A stretch of 64,000 bases of DNA from an uncultured Tateyamaria sp. Lineage in GTDB: Bacteria; Pseudomonadota; Alphaproteobacteria; Rhodobacterales; Rhodobacteraceae. A model generated the notes under the pieces. The model did no database searches. It was not told the origin of the DNA and worked only from the letters and a program-made list of their open reading frames with translations. Where the stretch lies: contig NZ_CANLVZ010000015.1 of the NCBI RefSeq assembly GCF_947494755.1, forward strand, positions 1 to 64,000, in the 5' to 3' direction. The number at the start of each line of letters is the position of its first letter. Position 1 is the first letter of the stretch. Positions 19,063-29,057 of this stretch are shown in pieces. Both the position numbers and the translations under genes were made by a program.

Positions 19063-20145
19063 TTGAAGGACGATGTCCGCGCCTTGCGGCACAGCGCCGC
19101 GATCCTGGCGACATTGGCAACATTCGTGGTCGTGTACTTTGCGCGCGATCTCATGTTGCCTGTATTGCTGGGATTTCTCATTTCCCTCACCCTCAGCCCG
19201 GTGAACCGGGCCATGCAGCGGTTCGGCCTGCCAGCCGCCTTGTCGGCGACCCTGCTGATTTCCGGCGCGGCGGCTGCGTTTGCGGCTGTATTTTACTTTG
19301 CCGGTGAGACACTGGCGTCCGGGACCAACGATGCCCCCGCCATCATGCGCGAGTTGCGAGACAAGCTGAGCGGCGTAGCCAGCACCATTGAGAAGGTCAA
19401 AGACGCCTCAAGCGAAGTCGAGGCGATGACGTCCGATACCGCAGGGACGAGCCAACCCGTAGTGGTCGAACAGCCCGGCTTGATGAGCTTTGCAGTCTCT
19501 GCGGCTGCGGGCACGATCACATCGGCCATCGTTGCCCTGACGCTGGCGCTGTTTCTGCTTGCGTCGGGCGACATGTTCTACATCAAGATCGTGCGCGCGT
19601 TCAAAACGATGACGGGGAAAAAGAGGGCTCTGACAACCGTTTACGATATTGAACGGCGGGTGTCGCATTACTTGCTGACGATCACCGTGATCAACGCGTG
19701 CTTGGGCGTTGTTGTGGGCTTTGCCATGTGGTTGATCGGTCTGGAATACGCCTACATCTGGGGCATTGCGGCGTTTTTGTTGAACTACCTGCCGATACTG
19801 GGCGGGCTGATCGGGTCAGTCCTGATCGGGGCCTATGCGATCATCTCGTTTGACAGCCTCTCCTACGCCCTGCTCGCACCGCTGGTGTACCAGACGCTCA
19901 GCTCGTCCGAAGCGCAGTTCGTGACGCCCTACCTGGTTGGCAAACGGCTAAAGCTGAACACGGTGGCCGTGTTTCTCACCGTCGTTCTGTGGGGCTGGTT
20001 GTGGGGCATTGCAGGCGCCCTCGTGGCGGTGCCGTTCCTGCTGGTGTTCAAGGTCATTTGCGACAATGTCGAGAACCTGCATACGATCGGCACGTTCCTC
20101 AGCGGGGCCGATCATGAAACACCTGACGAGCAAGAGGCGCTCTGA
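19063..20145 (+). CDS. AI-2E family transporter (PerM/TqsA-like)
   Basis: A 360-residue membrane protein with the AI-2E exporter fold: an N-terminal helix pair 'LPVLLGFLISLTLSPVNRAMQRFGLPAALSATLL', a soluble coiled segment at about residues 85-140, and C-terminal helices with 'ALLVAVPFLLVFKVICD'-like pattern. Family members have been linked to autoinducer-2, auxin or Na+/H+ exchange, and the substrate is undetermined. The start is TTG, chosen because GAGAGG lies 5 nt upstream and no in-frame ATG precedes the homologous N-terminus. Confidence 0.87.
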   Translation: MKDDVRALRHSAAILATLATFVVVYFARDLMLPVLLGFLISLTLSPVNRAMQRFGLPAALSATLLISGAAAAFAAVFYFAGETLASGTNDAPAIMRELRDKLSGVASTIEKVKDASSEVEAMTSDTAGTSQPVVVEQPGLMSFAVSAAAGTITSAIVALTLALFLLASGDMFYIKIVRAFKTMTGKKRALTTVYDIERRVSHYLLTITVINACLGVVVGFAMWLIGLEYAYIWGIAAFLLNYLPILGGLIGSVLIGAYAIISFDSLSYALLAPLVYQTLSSSEAQFVTPYLVGKRLKLNTVAVFLTVVLWGWLWGIAGALVAVPFLLVFKVICDNVENLHTIGTFLSGADHETPDEQEAL

Positions 20146-20274
20146 ACCCGCTTGCCGAGGCTTGGGCCACATTTCCAACTTTCCTTTCGAATAAACGCCG
20201 CCCGTCGCGCGTTGGTATTGCACTGACGCATGACCGCTCAGGACGGCACAGAGATATTGAAAGGGACATTCAGG

Positions 20275-20952
20275 ATGAGAACTCCGAAGGCATTGATGGA
20301 TATCGAACGTAATCCCCGTTTGCGCAAGGCGTGGATAGCGTATCTGGAAAAACAGCAGTTGGACCGTGCCTATGTCATGGCGACCAGCGACGTCGAGGTG
20401 CACTATTTCGTGAATCATTTCATGGACCGGATGGTGCCCGGCGAGGCTCAGCATTTCTCGCAACATCACAAGGCTTACGTGAAACGTCACAACAGGCTGT
20501 TGGTCAAATCACGGCGGGTGATCGCGGCCAAATATGGGATCTCTGCGGCTGAGGCTGAAACCCGGATGGGACGTGACCGCGCCTTTCTCAATGAAGTCTA
20601 CGCCGCGCTCTATGCGCATCGGCATTGGGCCAGGTTCATCCGCGTCGTGCAGCGACATATCCTGACCACCTGCAACACGCTGGCGGCGTCTGCGGTTGAG
20701 GGTGGCTTCAAGGCGTCCAACCCCTATCGAGCCTATCGGCAAGGGGCGCTTGATCCCAAGAAGACCGGTGCCAAGATGGACCTACTGGACATCGAAAAGG
20801 ACCGGCTTTCTGACCCGCTGCCGCTCTTTGCAACCCGGGTGAAGGCGCGCACCAATTGGCGGTTTCGTTGGGTGATCGCAGATCGTTGGCTGCGCCCGGT
20901 CCTCTTTCCCGGCGTATTGGCCAAAGCGATGGGCCGGCCGCCAAGATGCTAA
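20275..20952 (+). CDS. Hypothetical protein, helical and His/Arg-rich
   Basis: A 225-residue protein that I do not recognise. It looks soluble and mainly helical, with a dense His/aromatic segment 'VEVHYFVNHFMDRMVPGEAQHFSQHHKAYVKRHN' (residues about 41-74) and a conserved-looking basic C-terminus. No signal peptide or membrane segment is evident. An ATG at 20230 is in frame, but 20275 is preferred because AAAGGG precedes it. It stands alone between the permease gene and the convergent glnD. The His pattern suggests metal or cofactor binding, which is only a guess. Confidence 0.6.
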   Translation: MRTPKALMDIERNPRLRKAWIAYLEKQQLDRAYVMATSDVEVHYFVNHFMDRMVPGEAQHFSQHHKAYVKRHNRLLVKSRRVIAAKYGISAAEAETRMGRDRAFLNEVYAALYAHRHWARFIRVVQRHILTTCNTLAASAVEGGFKASNPYRAYRQGALDPKKTGAKMDLLDIEKDRLSDPLPLFATRVKARTNWRFRWVIADRWLRPVLFPGVLAKAMGRPPRC

Positions 20953-20981
20953 AGCCGGTCTGATACGAGGGGAGCCGGCGG

Positions 20982-23753
20982 TTAGACCTCCGCCCGCTCG
21001 ACCCCTTCGGTGATCGCGGTGCGCAGCCGTTTCTCGAGCGTCTTTTGCTTGGCCTCGGAGTAGTATTTCAGCCCGAACATGTCCTTGACATAGAACGTGT
21101 CGACCACCTGTTCGCCGTATGTCGCGATGACTGCATTGGCGATATAGACATTCGAAGCCGCAAGCGTGCGCGTCAGATCATGCAGCAGGCCGGGGCGGTC
21201 GCGGGTGTCAACCTCGATGATGGTGTAGATGTCGGACCCTTCGTTGTCGAAGGTGATGTGGGTGGGGACCTTAAATGCCTTTTCGCGTTTTTTGACCTTG
21301 TCGCGGTCCTTGATGGCTTCGCGGGTGACGACTTCGCCAGCGAGCGTGCGTTCGATCATCTTGCGCAGGCGGGGCAGGCGGGACGCCTCGAATGGGTTGC
21401 CGTCCGCATCCTGGATCCAGAACGCATCCGTCACAAACCCGTCCTTGGTGGTGTAGCTGCGGGCATCGACCACGTTGGCTCCGACCAGCGCCAGCGCGCC
21501 CGTCAGTCGCGCAAAGATACCTGGATGGTCGGGCATCACAAAGCAGGCGCGGGTGGCATCGCGATCCTCGTCGGGGTGCAGATCTATGGCGATCTCGTTC
21601 TCGCCGATATTGCGGAGCAGCTCGGCAAAGACGACATGGGCCGTCACGTGCAACCCTTGCCAGTAGGGATCATAATGGCGCGCGGTTTCGGTCTGTATGT
21701 CCTTGCGGGGCCAGTCGACAAGTTCGGCGCGCAAGGCCTTTTTGGCCTCGACCCCGCGGTTGTCGCGGTTGAGCGCCTCCATCCCGTCCTCAAGCGCGCG
21801 CTTGGTCTGGCGATAAAGCGCGCGGATCAGCACGGCCTTCCAATTGTTCCACGTGTTCGGGCCGACCCCGCGAATGTCGCAAACCGTGAGCACGCAGAGC
21901 AATTCCAGCCGCTTGACCGTCTGCACCGCCTTGGCAAAGTCGCGCACCGTGCGCGGATCGGCGATGTCGCGTTTCTGGGCCATGTCGGACATCAACAGGT
22001 GATAGCGGACCAGCCATTCGACCGTATCGACGTCCTCTTGCTTTAGCCCCAGACGCGGGGCGATCTTGCGCACCATCTGCGCCCCGAGGATCGAGTGATC
22101 TTCGGCCCGCCCCTTGCCGATATCATGCAGCAGCAGCGCCACATACAGCACGCGGCGGTTCACCCCGCGTTTGAGGATGTTCGAGACGACCGGCAGGTCC
22201 TCGACCAACTCTTCTTTTTCGATCATGGCCAGTTGCGCGATGCACTGGATTGTATGTTCGTCCACCGTGTAGGCGTGATACATATTGAACTGCATCATCG
22301 CCACGATGGGCTCAAATTCGGGAATGAAGGCTGACAGGACGCCTAATTCGTTCATGCGGCGCAAGGCCCGTTCGGGATTGCCGTGTTTGAGCAGCAGATC
22401 AAGGAATATCCGCCGCGCTTCGGGCGTGGTGCGCAGGTCATCGTCGATCAGATCAAGGTTGGATTTGATCAAGCGCATCGCATCGGGGTGGATCAACATG
22501 CCCGTGCGCAATGCCTCCTCAAAGATGCACAACAGGTTCAGTTTGTCCGATAGGAACGCCGCTTCGTCTTTGACGGCGAGCCGGTTGTGGATCACCTCAT
22601 AGCCCGACTTGACCCGCGGTTTACGTTTGAACAGCCGCTCGAGCAGGGGTTCAGCCTTGAGGTGGACAGCTTCGAGTTTTGTAAGGAAAATGCGAGTCAG
22701 ATCGCCCACTTGAGTCGCATGAAGGAAATAGGCCTGCATGAACAACTCAACCCCGCGCCGCCCGGCCTTGTCCTCGTATCCCATGGCCTCGGCGACAGCG
22801 ACCTGCATGTCAAAGGTCAGTTGTTCAGTGGCGCGGTTGGTCAGCAGATGCAAATGGCAGCGGGTCGCCCACAGGAAATCCTCGGCGGCGACGAAATCGG
22901 TGAATTCCTCGGGGGTGAACAGGCCCAAAGGCACTAGATCAGCGGCATCCTGCACCTTGTGGATGTATTTCCCGATCCAGAACAAGGATTGCAGGTCGCG
23001 CAGGCCGCCTTTGCCCTCTTTGACGTTCGGCTCCACCACATAGCGTTGCCCCTGGCGTTCGTGCCGGGCGTCGCGTTCGGCCAGTTTGGCTTCGATAAAG
23101 TCCTGCTCTGTGCCCTTGAACAGGTCCGCGCGCAGGCGGGTGTCCAGTTTTTTGGCAAGGGCGATGTCCCCGAACAGGAACCGGTGTTCCAGCATGGCAG
23201 TGCGGATGGTGAAGTCTTCGGCCCCAAGGCGCAGGCAGTCGCGTACGGTTCGGCTGGAATGGCCGACTTTCAGCTTGAGATCCCAAAGGATGTAAAGCGT
23301 CGCCTCGATCACGCTTTCGGCCCATGGTGTGATCTTGTGCGGGGTCAGGAACAGCAGATCGACATCCGAAAACGGGGCCATCTCACCGCGGCCGTACCCG
23401 CCCACGGCCAGCACGGCAAGCCGCTCGCCGGTGGTCGGAGTCGGGTTGGGAAACATCAGGTCCTGCGCCGTGCGCAGGGCCGCATCGACAAGGCAATCGG
23501 TCAGATAGGTATAGGCTTTGGTTGTGGGGCGGGATTGAAACGGGGCGGCGCGAAAGCTGTCTGCGATCTGCGCGCGCCCGGCCCTTTGGGTGGCCTTGAG
23601 GTGGGCGACAATGGCCGCGCGCGCCTCGGTTTGCGACATCTTGTGCGCTTGGGACAGGACCGCGTCGAAGGCGGTGCTGTCGAATATCTCACGCGGCGCG
23701 CAGATCAGCGCATCGGGCATCACGACAGGGGCACGCAGTGCAGATTGGGTCAC
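20982..23753 (-). CDS. glnD: Bifunctional uridylyltransferase/uridylyl-removing enzyme GlnD
   Basis: A 923-residue nitrogen sensor that adds UMP to PII proteins when glutamine is low and removes it when high. The nucleotidyltransferase motif is 'GGYGRGEMAPFSDVDLLFL' (residues 118-136, catalytic Asp130 and Asp132). A GlnD-type HD domain follows ('LLLHDIGKGRAEDHS'), then two C-terminal ACT domains ('FVMPDHPGIFARLTGAL' and 'VDTRDRPGLLHDLTRTL') that bind glutamine. The start is GTG at 23753, with AGGAG 6 nt upstream. Confidence 0.97.
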   Translation of the reverse strand: MTQSALRAPVVMPDALICAPREIFDSTAFDAVLSQAHKMSQTEARAAIVAHLKATQRAGRAQIADSFRAAPFQSRPTTKAYTYLTDCLVDAALRTAQDLMFPNPTPTTGERLAVLAVGGYGRGEMAPFSDVDLLFLTPHKITPWAESVIEATLYILWDLKLKVGHSSRTVRDCLRLGAEDFTIRTAMLEHRFLFGDIALAKKLDTRLRADLFKGTEQDFIEAKLAERDARHERQGQRYVVEPNVKEGKGGLRDLQSLFWIGKYIHKVQDAADLVPLGLFTPEEFTDFVAAEDFLWATRCHLHLLTNRATEQLTFDMQVAVAEAMGYEDKAGRRGVELFMQAYFLHATQVGDLTRIFLTKLEAVHLKAEPLLERLFKRKPRVKSGYEVIHNRLAVKDEAAFLSDKLNLLCIFEEALRTGMLIHPDAMRLIKSNLDLIDDDLRTTPEARRIFLDLLLKHGNPERALRRMNELGVLSAFIPEFEPIVAMMQFNMYHAYTVDEHTIQCIAQLAMIEKEELVEDLPVVSNILKRGVNRRVLYVALLLHDIGKGRAEDHSILGAQMVRKIAPRLGLKQEDVDTVEWLVRYHLLMSDMAQKRDIADPRTVRDFAKAVQTVKRLELLCVLTVCDIRGVGPNTWNNWKAVLIRALYRQTKRALEDGMEALNRDNRGVEAKKALRAELVDWPRKDIQTETARHYDPYWQGLHVTAHVVFAELLRNIGENEIAIDLHPDEDRDATRACFVMPDHPGIFARLTGALALVGANVVDARSYTTKDGFVTDAFWIQDADGNPFEASRLPRLRKMIERTLAGEVVTREAIKDRDKVKKREKAFKVPTHITFDNEGSDIYTIIEVDTRDRPGLLHDLTRTLAASNVYIANAVIATYGEQVVDTFYVKDMFGLKYYSEAKQKTLEKRLRTAITEGVERAEV

Positions 23754-23779
23754 GTCATGCTCCTGTCAGATGGGCGGTA

Positions 23780-24976
23780 TCAGAAACCGCCGCCGCTAAA
23801 GCCGCGCGGGGCCGGGCTGACAATCGCAACCTGGTTGTTCTGCACGGTCGCAATAGCAAGCCCGCGTTCGTTGGTTCCATCGTTGCGCAGGCGGAAGATG
23901 CCTGTCGCGCCCTGAAACCCGGACCCTTGGGTAAGTGCCGCTCTGGACAAGGCGTTGCCCCGGCCACGGCTGGCCAAGGCCCCTACGGCTGCGATCCCGT
24001 CAAAGGCAAGGCCTGCCAAAGGGTGGGGCGCATCGCCGTAGGCGGCTTGGTACTGCGATCTGAAGGCTGCGGCCCGGCTTGGGTCGGGCAGGGCGAACCA
24101 GCCCCCCTGCACACCGGGTAGATCAAGGGTCTGGCGCGGAATGTCCCACCGGGTCAGCCCGAGGAATTGCGTCGTGTCAGGGGTCACACCGGCTTCGGGC
24201 AACAGCTGTGTCAGCAGCGGCAGTCCGGCGGCGGGTGCGGCCGTCAGAAAGACGCTGTTGGCCCCTGAACTGTCCACTGCTGCCTTTACCCGTGGCACCG
24301 CAGCGATCAGCCCCTGTTGGGACAGGGGATAGTCCACTGTACCTGCCAAGGTCGCCCCATTGCGCGAGATCGCCTGCTGGATCGCATTGCGCCCCAATTG
24401 TCCGGCAACATCCTGCGCATGCACCACCACGATGCGGTCGCGGCCTTGGGATTTCGAATAGTTCACCAAGCGGTTGGCTGTATTGGCAAAGGTCGACCCC
24501 AGTACGAACACGTTGCCCCCGGCGATGGTGGTGTTGTTCGAGAAGGCGAGGATGTTGACGTTCTGGGCGGCCACTGCCACGCCTGCCGCATTCGCCGCTT
24601 CGGCATAAAGCGGGCCAAGGATGATCTGGGCACCATCATTGACGGCCTGAACTGCTTGGGTGGCCGCCCTCTGGGCGTTGCCCGCAGTGCCATAGACGCG
24701 CAGATCGATCTGCACCCCGTTTAGGTCGCGGATCGCCAGGCGCGCCGCGTTTTCGAGGTTTCGAGCCAACAGCTCATCGCCGCCCTGACCTGATCCGCGT
24801 GGCACCAGCAGGGCCACCGGGATCGGCTGTGAGGCGTCGATGCGGGGCCCGTCATTGCCCCCCCCCGTAAGCCCGCCCAAAGCGGCCGGATCGCACCCGG
24901 CCAGCGCCAACGCGGCCACCGGCAGGATGAATGCACGACGGGTTGCCTTGCGCAAGGTTTTGAAAAACGCAAACAT
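23780..24976 (-). CDS. LpoA-like penicillin-binding protein activator (lipoprotein)
   Basis: A 398-residue lipoprotein. The signal peptide ends in lipobox LALAGC (lipidated Cys28), followed by a type I periplasmic-binding-protein fold ('PIPVALLVPRGSGQGG', 'LILGPLYAEAANAAG'-like pattern) that matches the C-terminal domain of LpoA, the outer-membrane activator of PBP1a. The E. coli neighbourhood (rsmI divergent from lpoA-yraN) is partly conserved here, which supports the assignment; the N-terminal TPR part of LpoA is missing. The start at 24976 gives a proper signal peptide and follows GGAG. Confidence 0.85.
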   Translation of the reverse strand: MFAFFKTLRKATRRAFILPVAALALAGCDPAALGGLTGGGNDGPRIDASQPIPVALLVPRGSGQGGDELLARNLENAARLAIRDLNGVQIDLRVYGTAGNAQRAATQAVQAVNDGAQIILGPLYAEAANAAGVAVAAQNVNILAFSNNTTIAGGNVFVLGSTFANTANRLVNYSKSQGRDRIVVVHAQDVAGQLGRNAIQQAISRNGATLAGTVDYPLSQQGLIAAVPRVKAAVDSSGANSVFLTAAPAAGLPLLTQLLPEAGVTPDTTQFLGLTRWDIPRQTLDLPGVQGGWFALPDPSRAAAFRSQYQAAYGDAPHPLAGLAFDGIAAVGALASRGRGNALSRAALTQGSGFQGATGIFRLRNDGTNERGLAIATVQNNQVAIVSPAPRGFSGGGF

Positions 24977-25066
24977 GATGACTGTCACTCCCAACATTTG
25001 GGGCATACCATAGGCCGCCCGCTTTTATGGGGCGGATAATAGACGTCACGAAAGGCGGGTCCAGCG

Positions 25067-25927
25067 TTGAATCATGTCAAACTCGCCTTGAGCCCGGGCA
25101 TCTGGTTTGTCGGGGTGCCCATCGGGACGGCCCGTGACATCACATTGCGCGCGCTTGATGTGCTGGCATCCGCGGATGTGTTGGTGGCCGAAGACACGCG
25201 ATCCTTGCGCAAGTTGATGGATATCCACGGCGTCCCGCTTGAGGGGCGACGCATTGAGGCGTTGCATGATCACTCGGGGGCCGGATTGGTTGAGCGGCTG
25301 GTGGCGCGTGCAGCGGGCGGTGAGAGCGTGGCCTATGCGTCCGAAGCGGGCATGCCGCTGATCGCGGACCCCGGATTTGAGCTGGGTCGGGCGGCGCGTG
25401 CAGCCGGGGTTGCGGTCACATGCGCGCCAGGCCCCTCCGCGGTTTTAACGGCCCTTGTTGTCGGCGGATTGCCGACGGATGCCTTTCATTTCGGAGGATT
25501 CTTGCCCAATGCGCGCGGTGCGCGGCAAACGGCACTGCGCGCGTTTATCGGCGTACAGGCGACCTTGGTGCTTTACGAGTCGCCCAAGCGGGTTGGGGCG
25601 TTGCTGCGGGACGCGGCAGAAGTGCTTGGCCAGGACCGCCCGGCAGTTGTGTGTCGCGAACTGACCAAGAAATTCGAAGAAAAGCGGCATGGCAGCTTGG
25701 CAGAATTGGCCGGAATTTATGATGGATTGTCGGTAAAAGGTGAGGTCGTGGTGCTGATCGGGCGACGTGAGGTCGAGGACATTAAGGAAACAGACATCGA
25801 ATCGGCGCTAGAGTCAGCGTTGCAGGACATGTCGGTCAAAGATGCAGCGGCCTTTGTTGCAGAGACGTTTGGCCTGCCGAAACGAAAAATCTATCAGCAG
25901 GCGCTGGACGTGGCGCGCCGAAACTAG
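25067..25927 (+). CDS. rsmI: 16S rRNA (cytidine1402-2'-O)-methyltransferase
   Basis: A 286-residue SAM-dependent tetrapyrrole-methylase-fold enzyme that methylates the ribose of C1402 in 16S rRNA. 'GIWFVGVPIGTARDITLRALDVLASADVLVAEDTR' and 'EAGMPLIADPGFELGRAARAAG' are the RsmI signature. The start is TTG at 25067 with AAAGG upstream; no ATG is available before the homologous region. It is followed 10 bp later by yraN. Confidence 0.94.
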   Translation: MNHVKLALSPGIWFVGVPIGTARDITLRALDVLASADVLVAEDTRSLRKLMDIHGVPLEGRRIEALHDHSGAGLVERLVARAAGGESVAYASEAGMPLIADPGFELGRAARAAGVAVTCAPGPSAVLTALVVGGLPTDAFHFGGFLPNARGARQTALRAFIGVQATLVLYESPKRVGALLRDAAEVLGQDRPAVVCRELTKKFEEKRHGSLAELAGIYDGLSVKGEVVVLIGRREVEDIKETDIESALESALQDMSVKDAAAFVAETFGLPKRKIYQQALDVARRN

Positions 25928-25937
25928 GGGTACGCAG

Positions 25938-26357
25938 ATGACGAGACAGGCACATGCCGATTTTGCCGGGGCGACCCCAGTTGTGCAGGCGCGCATGGAT
26001 CGCGGGCGACGGTCCTATCTGGCGGGGCTTGCCGCCGAGGATATTGTGAGGCGCGACTATGCCGCGCGCGGCTTTCCTTCGCGCGAAAGCCGGTGGCGCG
26101 GCAAGCGGGGCGAGATCGATCTGGTGATGAACGATGGCGATGGGATCGTGTTCGTCGAGGTCAAGAAAAGCCGTGATTTCGAGACTGCGATGTCGCATGT
26201 GACAGCCGCCCAAGTCCGACGGCTATACGCAACGGGCGAAGAATATCTGGCACAAATGCCCAATGGCAGTTTGACGGACGTGCGGTTTGACGTGGCGCTT
26301 GTGGACGGCACAGGTGCCGTGCAGATCGTGGAAAATGCGTTTGGGCACGTGTTTTAG
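25938..26357 (+). CDS. YraN family protein (UPF0102)
   Basis: A 139-residue protein with the restriction-endonuclease-like core of the YraN family: 'AEDIVRRDYAARGFPSRESRWRGKRGEIDLVMNDGDGIVFVEVKKS', which contains the Glu-Asp...Glu-Val-Lys catalytic-type residues. The biochemical activity of the family is unresolved, with a role in DNA processing suggested. The start at 25938 follows AGGGG. It is in an operon with rsmI. Confidence 0.9.
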   Translation: MTRQAHADFAGATPVVQARMDRGRRSYLAGLAAEDIVRRDYAARGFPSRESRWRGKRGEIDLVMNDGDGIVFVEVKKSRDFETAMSHVTAAQVRRLYATGEEYLAQMPNGSLTDVRFDVALVDGTGAVQIVENAFGHVF

Positions 26358-26456
26358 CCATCGCCAACCGCGCCGTGCGCAGGCGCACAGTGCAATACCA
26401 TTGCGTACAAGCGACGTGTGGGCCATCTAAGCTGGGACAAAGCCGGAGATGTGACC

Positions 26457-27392
26457 ATGAAGATCGCCTTTCAGATGGACCCCATCGGGGCCGTTGATAT
26501 CAACGCAGACAGCAGTTTTCGCCTCGCCGAAGAGGCGCAGGCCCGTGGACACAGCTTGTTTTTCTACACTCCTGATCATCTCGCCTATCAAGAGGGGCGC
26601 ATCACCGCACGTGGCCATGATCTGAGCGTTCAACGTGTGCAGGGCGATCACGCCGACCTTGGCCCGGAACTCGAGGTTGATCTGGCCGAGTTCGATGTTG
26701 TGTGGCTGCGGCAGGACCCACCTTTTGACATGCACTACATCACCTCCACCCATCTGCTGGACCGTCTGGCACCGCGCACATTGGTGGTGAATGATCCGTT
26801 CTGGGTGCGCAATTTCCCGGAAAAGCTGCTGGTTCTGGATTTTCCTGACCTGACGCCCCCCACCACGATCGCGCGTGACCTCGACACGATCAAAGCGTTC
26901 AAGGCCAAGCATTCCGATGTGATCCTGAAACCGCTCTATGGAAATGGCGGGGCGGGCGTGTTCCGCCTCGATGCCAATGACCGCAATCTGACGTCGCTGC
27001 ACGAACTCTTTGCCAGCTTTTCGCGCGAGCCTTTGATCGTTCAAAAGTTTCTGCCGGACGTGTCCAATGGCGACAAACGGGTGATCCTTGTTGATGGAGA
27101 ACCGGCGGGCGCGATCAACCGTGTGCCGGCGGCGGGCGAAACACGGTCCAACATGCATGTGGGTGGCCGTCCCGAAAAGATCGGGCTGAGCGCGCGTGAC
27201 CGTGAAATCTGCGCCGCCATTGGTCCGTTGTTGCGCGAAAAGGGTCAGATCTTCGTCGGTATTGACGTGATCGGCGATTACCTGACCGAGATCAATGTGA
27301 CCTCGCCCACAGGCATTCAGGAACTTGAACGATTTGACGGTGTGAATATCGCAGGCAAGATCTGGGAGGCCATCGAGGCGAAACGTGCGTAA
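26457..27392 (+). CDS. gshB: Glutathione synthetase
   Basis: A 311-residue ATP-grasp ligase that joins gamma-glutamylcysteine and glycine, the last step of glutathione synthesis. '[32 protein letters not shown]', '[16 protein letters not shown]', '[16 protein letters not shown]' and '[13 protein letters not shown]' are family motifs. The start at 26457 is preceded by GGAG at 8-9 nt. It follows rsmI-yraN on the same strand and is convergent with comM. Confidence 0.96.
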   Translation: MKIAFQMDPIGAVDINADSSFRLAEEAQARGHSLFFYTPDHLAYQEGRITARGHDLSVQRVQGDHADLGPELEVDLAEFDVVWLRQDPPFDMHYITSTHLLDRLAPRTLVVNDPFWVRNFPEKLLVLDFPDLTPPTTIARDLDTIKAFKAKHSDVILKPLYGNGGAGVFRLDANDRNLTSLHELFASFSREPLIVQKFLPDVSNGDKRVILVDGEPAGAINRVPAAGETRSNMHVGGRPEKIGLSARDREICAAIGPLLREKGQIFVGIDVIGDYLTEINVTSPTGIQELERFDGVNIAGKIWEAIEAKRA

Positions 27393-27431
27393 GCCTGCCG
27401 TGTCCTCGGCTGTAACAGGTCCGACCAGACG

Positions 27432-28943
27432 TCAGACCGGTGCAAGTGCGCCAACCCGGTAGCTGACAGCCTCGGCGATATGGGGTTTGCGCACATGCGT
27501 GGCCCCGTCGAGGTCCGCGATGGTGCGCGCGACCCGCAGCACCCGGTGGTAGCCGCGTGCGGATAATCCGAACCTGTCGGCCACCCGTGTCAGCAAGGCG
27601 CGCCCGTCCTCGTCCGGTGAGGCATGCTCGTCAAGCGCCGCCCCGGACAGGTCCGCGTTGCACTGCCCCGTGGTGTTGCCAAACCGCGTGGCCTGCACCG
27701 CGCGCGCCTCTGCGACACGTGCCGCGACGCTGGCGGAGCTGTCCCCCGAGGCGGGCAGGTCAAGGTCGCTGTAACAGACCGGGGGCACGTCGACGCGCAG
27801 ATCAAACCGGTCCATCAGAGGGCCAGATATTCGGCCCATATAGTCGTCGCCGCATGCCGGCGCGCGCGCGCAGGCCCGCGCCGCATCGCTGAGATAACCG
27901 CATTTGCACGGGTTCGCGGCGGCCACCAACATGAACCGGCAGGGATATTTGATGTGATTGTTGGCGCGCGCGATCATCACTTCGCCTGTTTCAATGGGTT
28001 GGCGCAGCGTTTCGAGGACCGTGCGCGGGAACTCGGGGAATTCGTCCATGAACAGCACACCGTTGTGCGCCAGGGACGCTTCGCCCGGTTTGGCCCCTCG
28101 CCCGCCCCCGATGATGGCGGCCATCGAGGCGGTGTGGTGGGGTTCGCGAAACGGACGGTCCATCGAAATGCCACCCGCGTCCAACAGCCCGGCAAGCGAA
28201 TGGATCATTGATGTCTCGAGCGCCTCCATCGCCGAAAGCGGTGGCAGGATGCCGGGTAGGCGCGCGGCCAGCATGGATTTGCCAGAGCCCGGCGTGCCCA
28301 CCATCAGCAAGTGGTGTCGCCCTGCCGCGGCCACTTCGAGGGCGCGTTTGGCGCGTTCCTGTCCTTTGACGTCGGCCAGATCGGGGACGCCCGTGCCACG
28401 TGCAACATGGCCTGCCTTGGCGGGTTCCAGCGGCACTTGTCCGGTATAGTGACGGATCACGTCGCCAAGCGATTTGGCCGCGATCACTTTGGTCGCGTCC
28501 ACCCATGCCGCTTCGGAGCCGGACCCGGCCGGGCACAGCAACCCGCGATCCTGTTCAGCGGCGGCCATCGCGGCGGGCAAAGCGCCCACGACCGGGACAA
28601 GCGTTCCATCAAGGGACAGCTCGCCGAGGGCCACGGTGCCTTCGACAGTGTCTTCGGGCAGAATCCCCAGGGCGGCCAGCATAGCCAGCGCAATCGGCAG
28701 GTCGAAATGCGAGCCCTCTTTAGGCAGATCGGCGGGGGACAGGTTGATGGTGATCCGTTTGGACGGCAGCGCGATGGACATCGCCGTCAGCGCGGTGCGC
28801 ACCCGGTCGCGCGCTTCGGACACGGCCTTGTCCGGCAGGCCAACGATGGAAAACGCAGGCATGCCGGGGGTGAGCGCGCACTGCACTTCAACTTCGCGCG
28901 CCTCGACCCCTTGGAATGCAACCGTGTAGGCGCGTGCGACCAT
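27432..28943 (-). CDS. comM: ComM/YifB Mg chelatase-like AAA ATPase
   Basis: A 503-residue protein with an N-terminal LonC-like domain ('VEVQCALTPGMPAFSIVGLPDKAVSEARDRVR') and a central AAA+ Mg-chelatase-like domain carrying Walker A 'GTPGSGKSMLA' and Walker B 'VLFMDEFPEF'. The C-terminal 'LSARGYHRVLRVARTIADL' is conserved. In Vibrio, ComM is a hexameric branch-migration helicase promoting integration of transforming DNA. No other competence gene is nearby. Confidence 0.94.
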   Translation of the reverse strand: MVARAYTVAFQGVEAREVEVQCALTPGMPAFSIVGLPDKAVSEARDRVRTALTAMSIALPSKRITINLSPADLPKEGSHFDLPIALAMLAALGILPEDTVEGTVALGELSLDGTLVPVVGALPAAMAAAEQDRGLLCPAGSGSEAAWVDATKVIAAKSLGDVIRHYTGQVPLEPAKAGHVARGTGVPDLADVKGQERAKRALEVAAAGRHHLLMVGTPGSGKSMLAARLPGILPPLSAMEALETSMIHSLAGLLDAGGISMDRPFREPHHTASMAAIIGGGRGAKPGEASLAHNGVLFMDEFPEFPRTVLETLRQPIETGEVMIARANNHIKYPCRFMLVAAANPCKCGYLSDAARACARAPACGDDYMGRISGPLMDRFDLRVDVPPVCYSDLDLPASGDSSASVAARVAEARAVQATRFGNTTGQCNADLSGAALDEHASPDEDGRALLTRVADRFGLSARGYHRVLRVARTIADLDGATHVRKPHIAEAVSYRVGALAPV

Positions 28944-29030
28944 ATCCTTGCCCTTTGCAGATGGTTCTTGGTTAAGGGCTACCGGGGGGTGGTTTAGGAT
29001 TGGTTAACGCTTGGCTGCGCGCGTTGGACT

Positions 29031-29057
29031 TTGAGTATTTTTGGAACAATGAAAGGA
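29031..29057 (+). repeat. Short intergenic motif, copy 1
   Basis: TTGAGTATTTTTGGAACAAT followed by GAAAGGA lies between comM and the GST gene. A closely similar copy occurs at 33971. Neither copy is coding by any support I can see. Confidence 0.45.

Noticed and set aside
25015-25035. Inverted CCGCCC/GGGCGG near the rsmI start as a terminator
   Set aside because: It lies in a divergent promoter region with no upstream gene on either strand to terminate and no U-tract.
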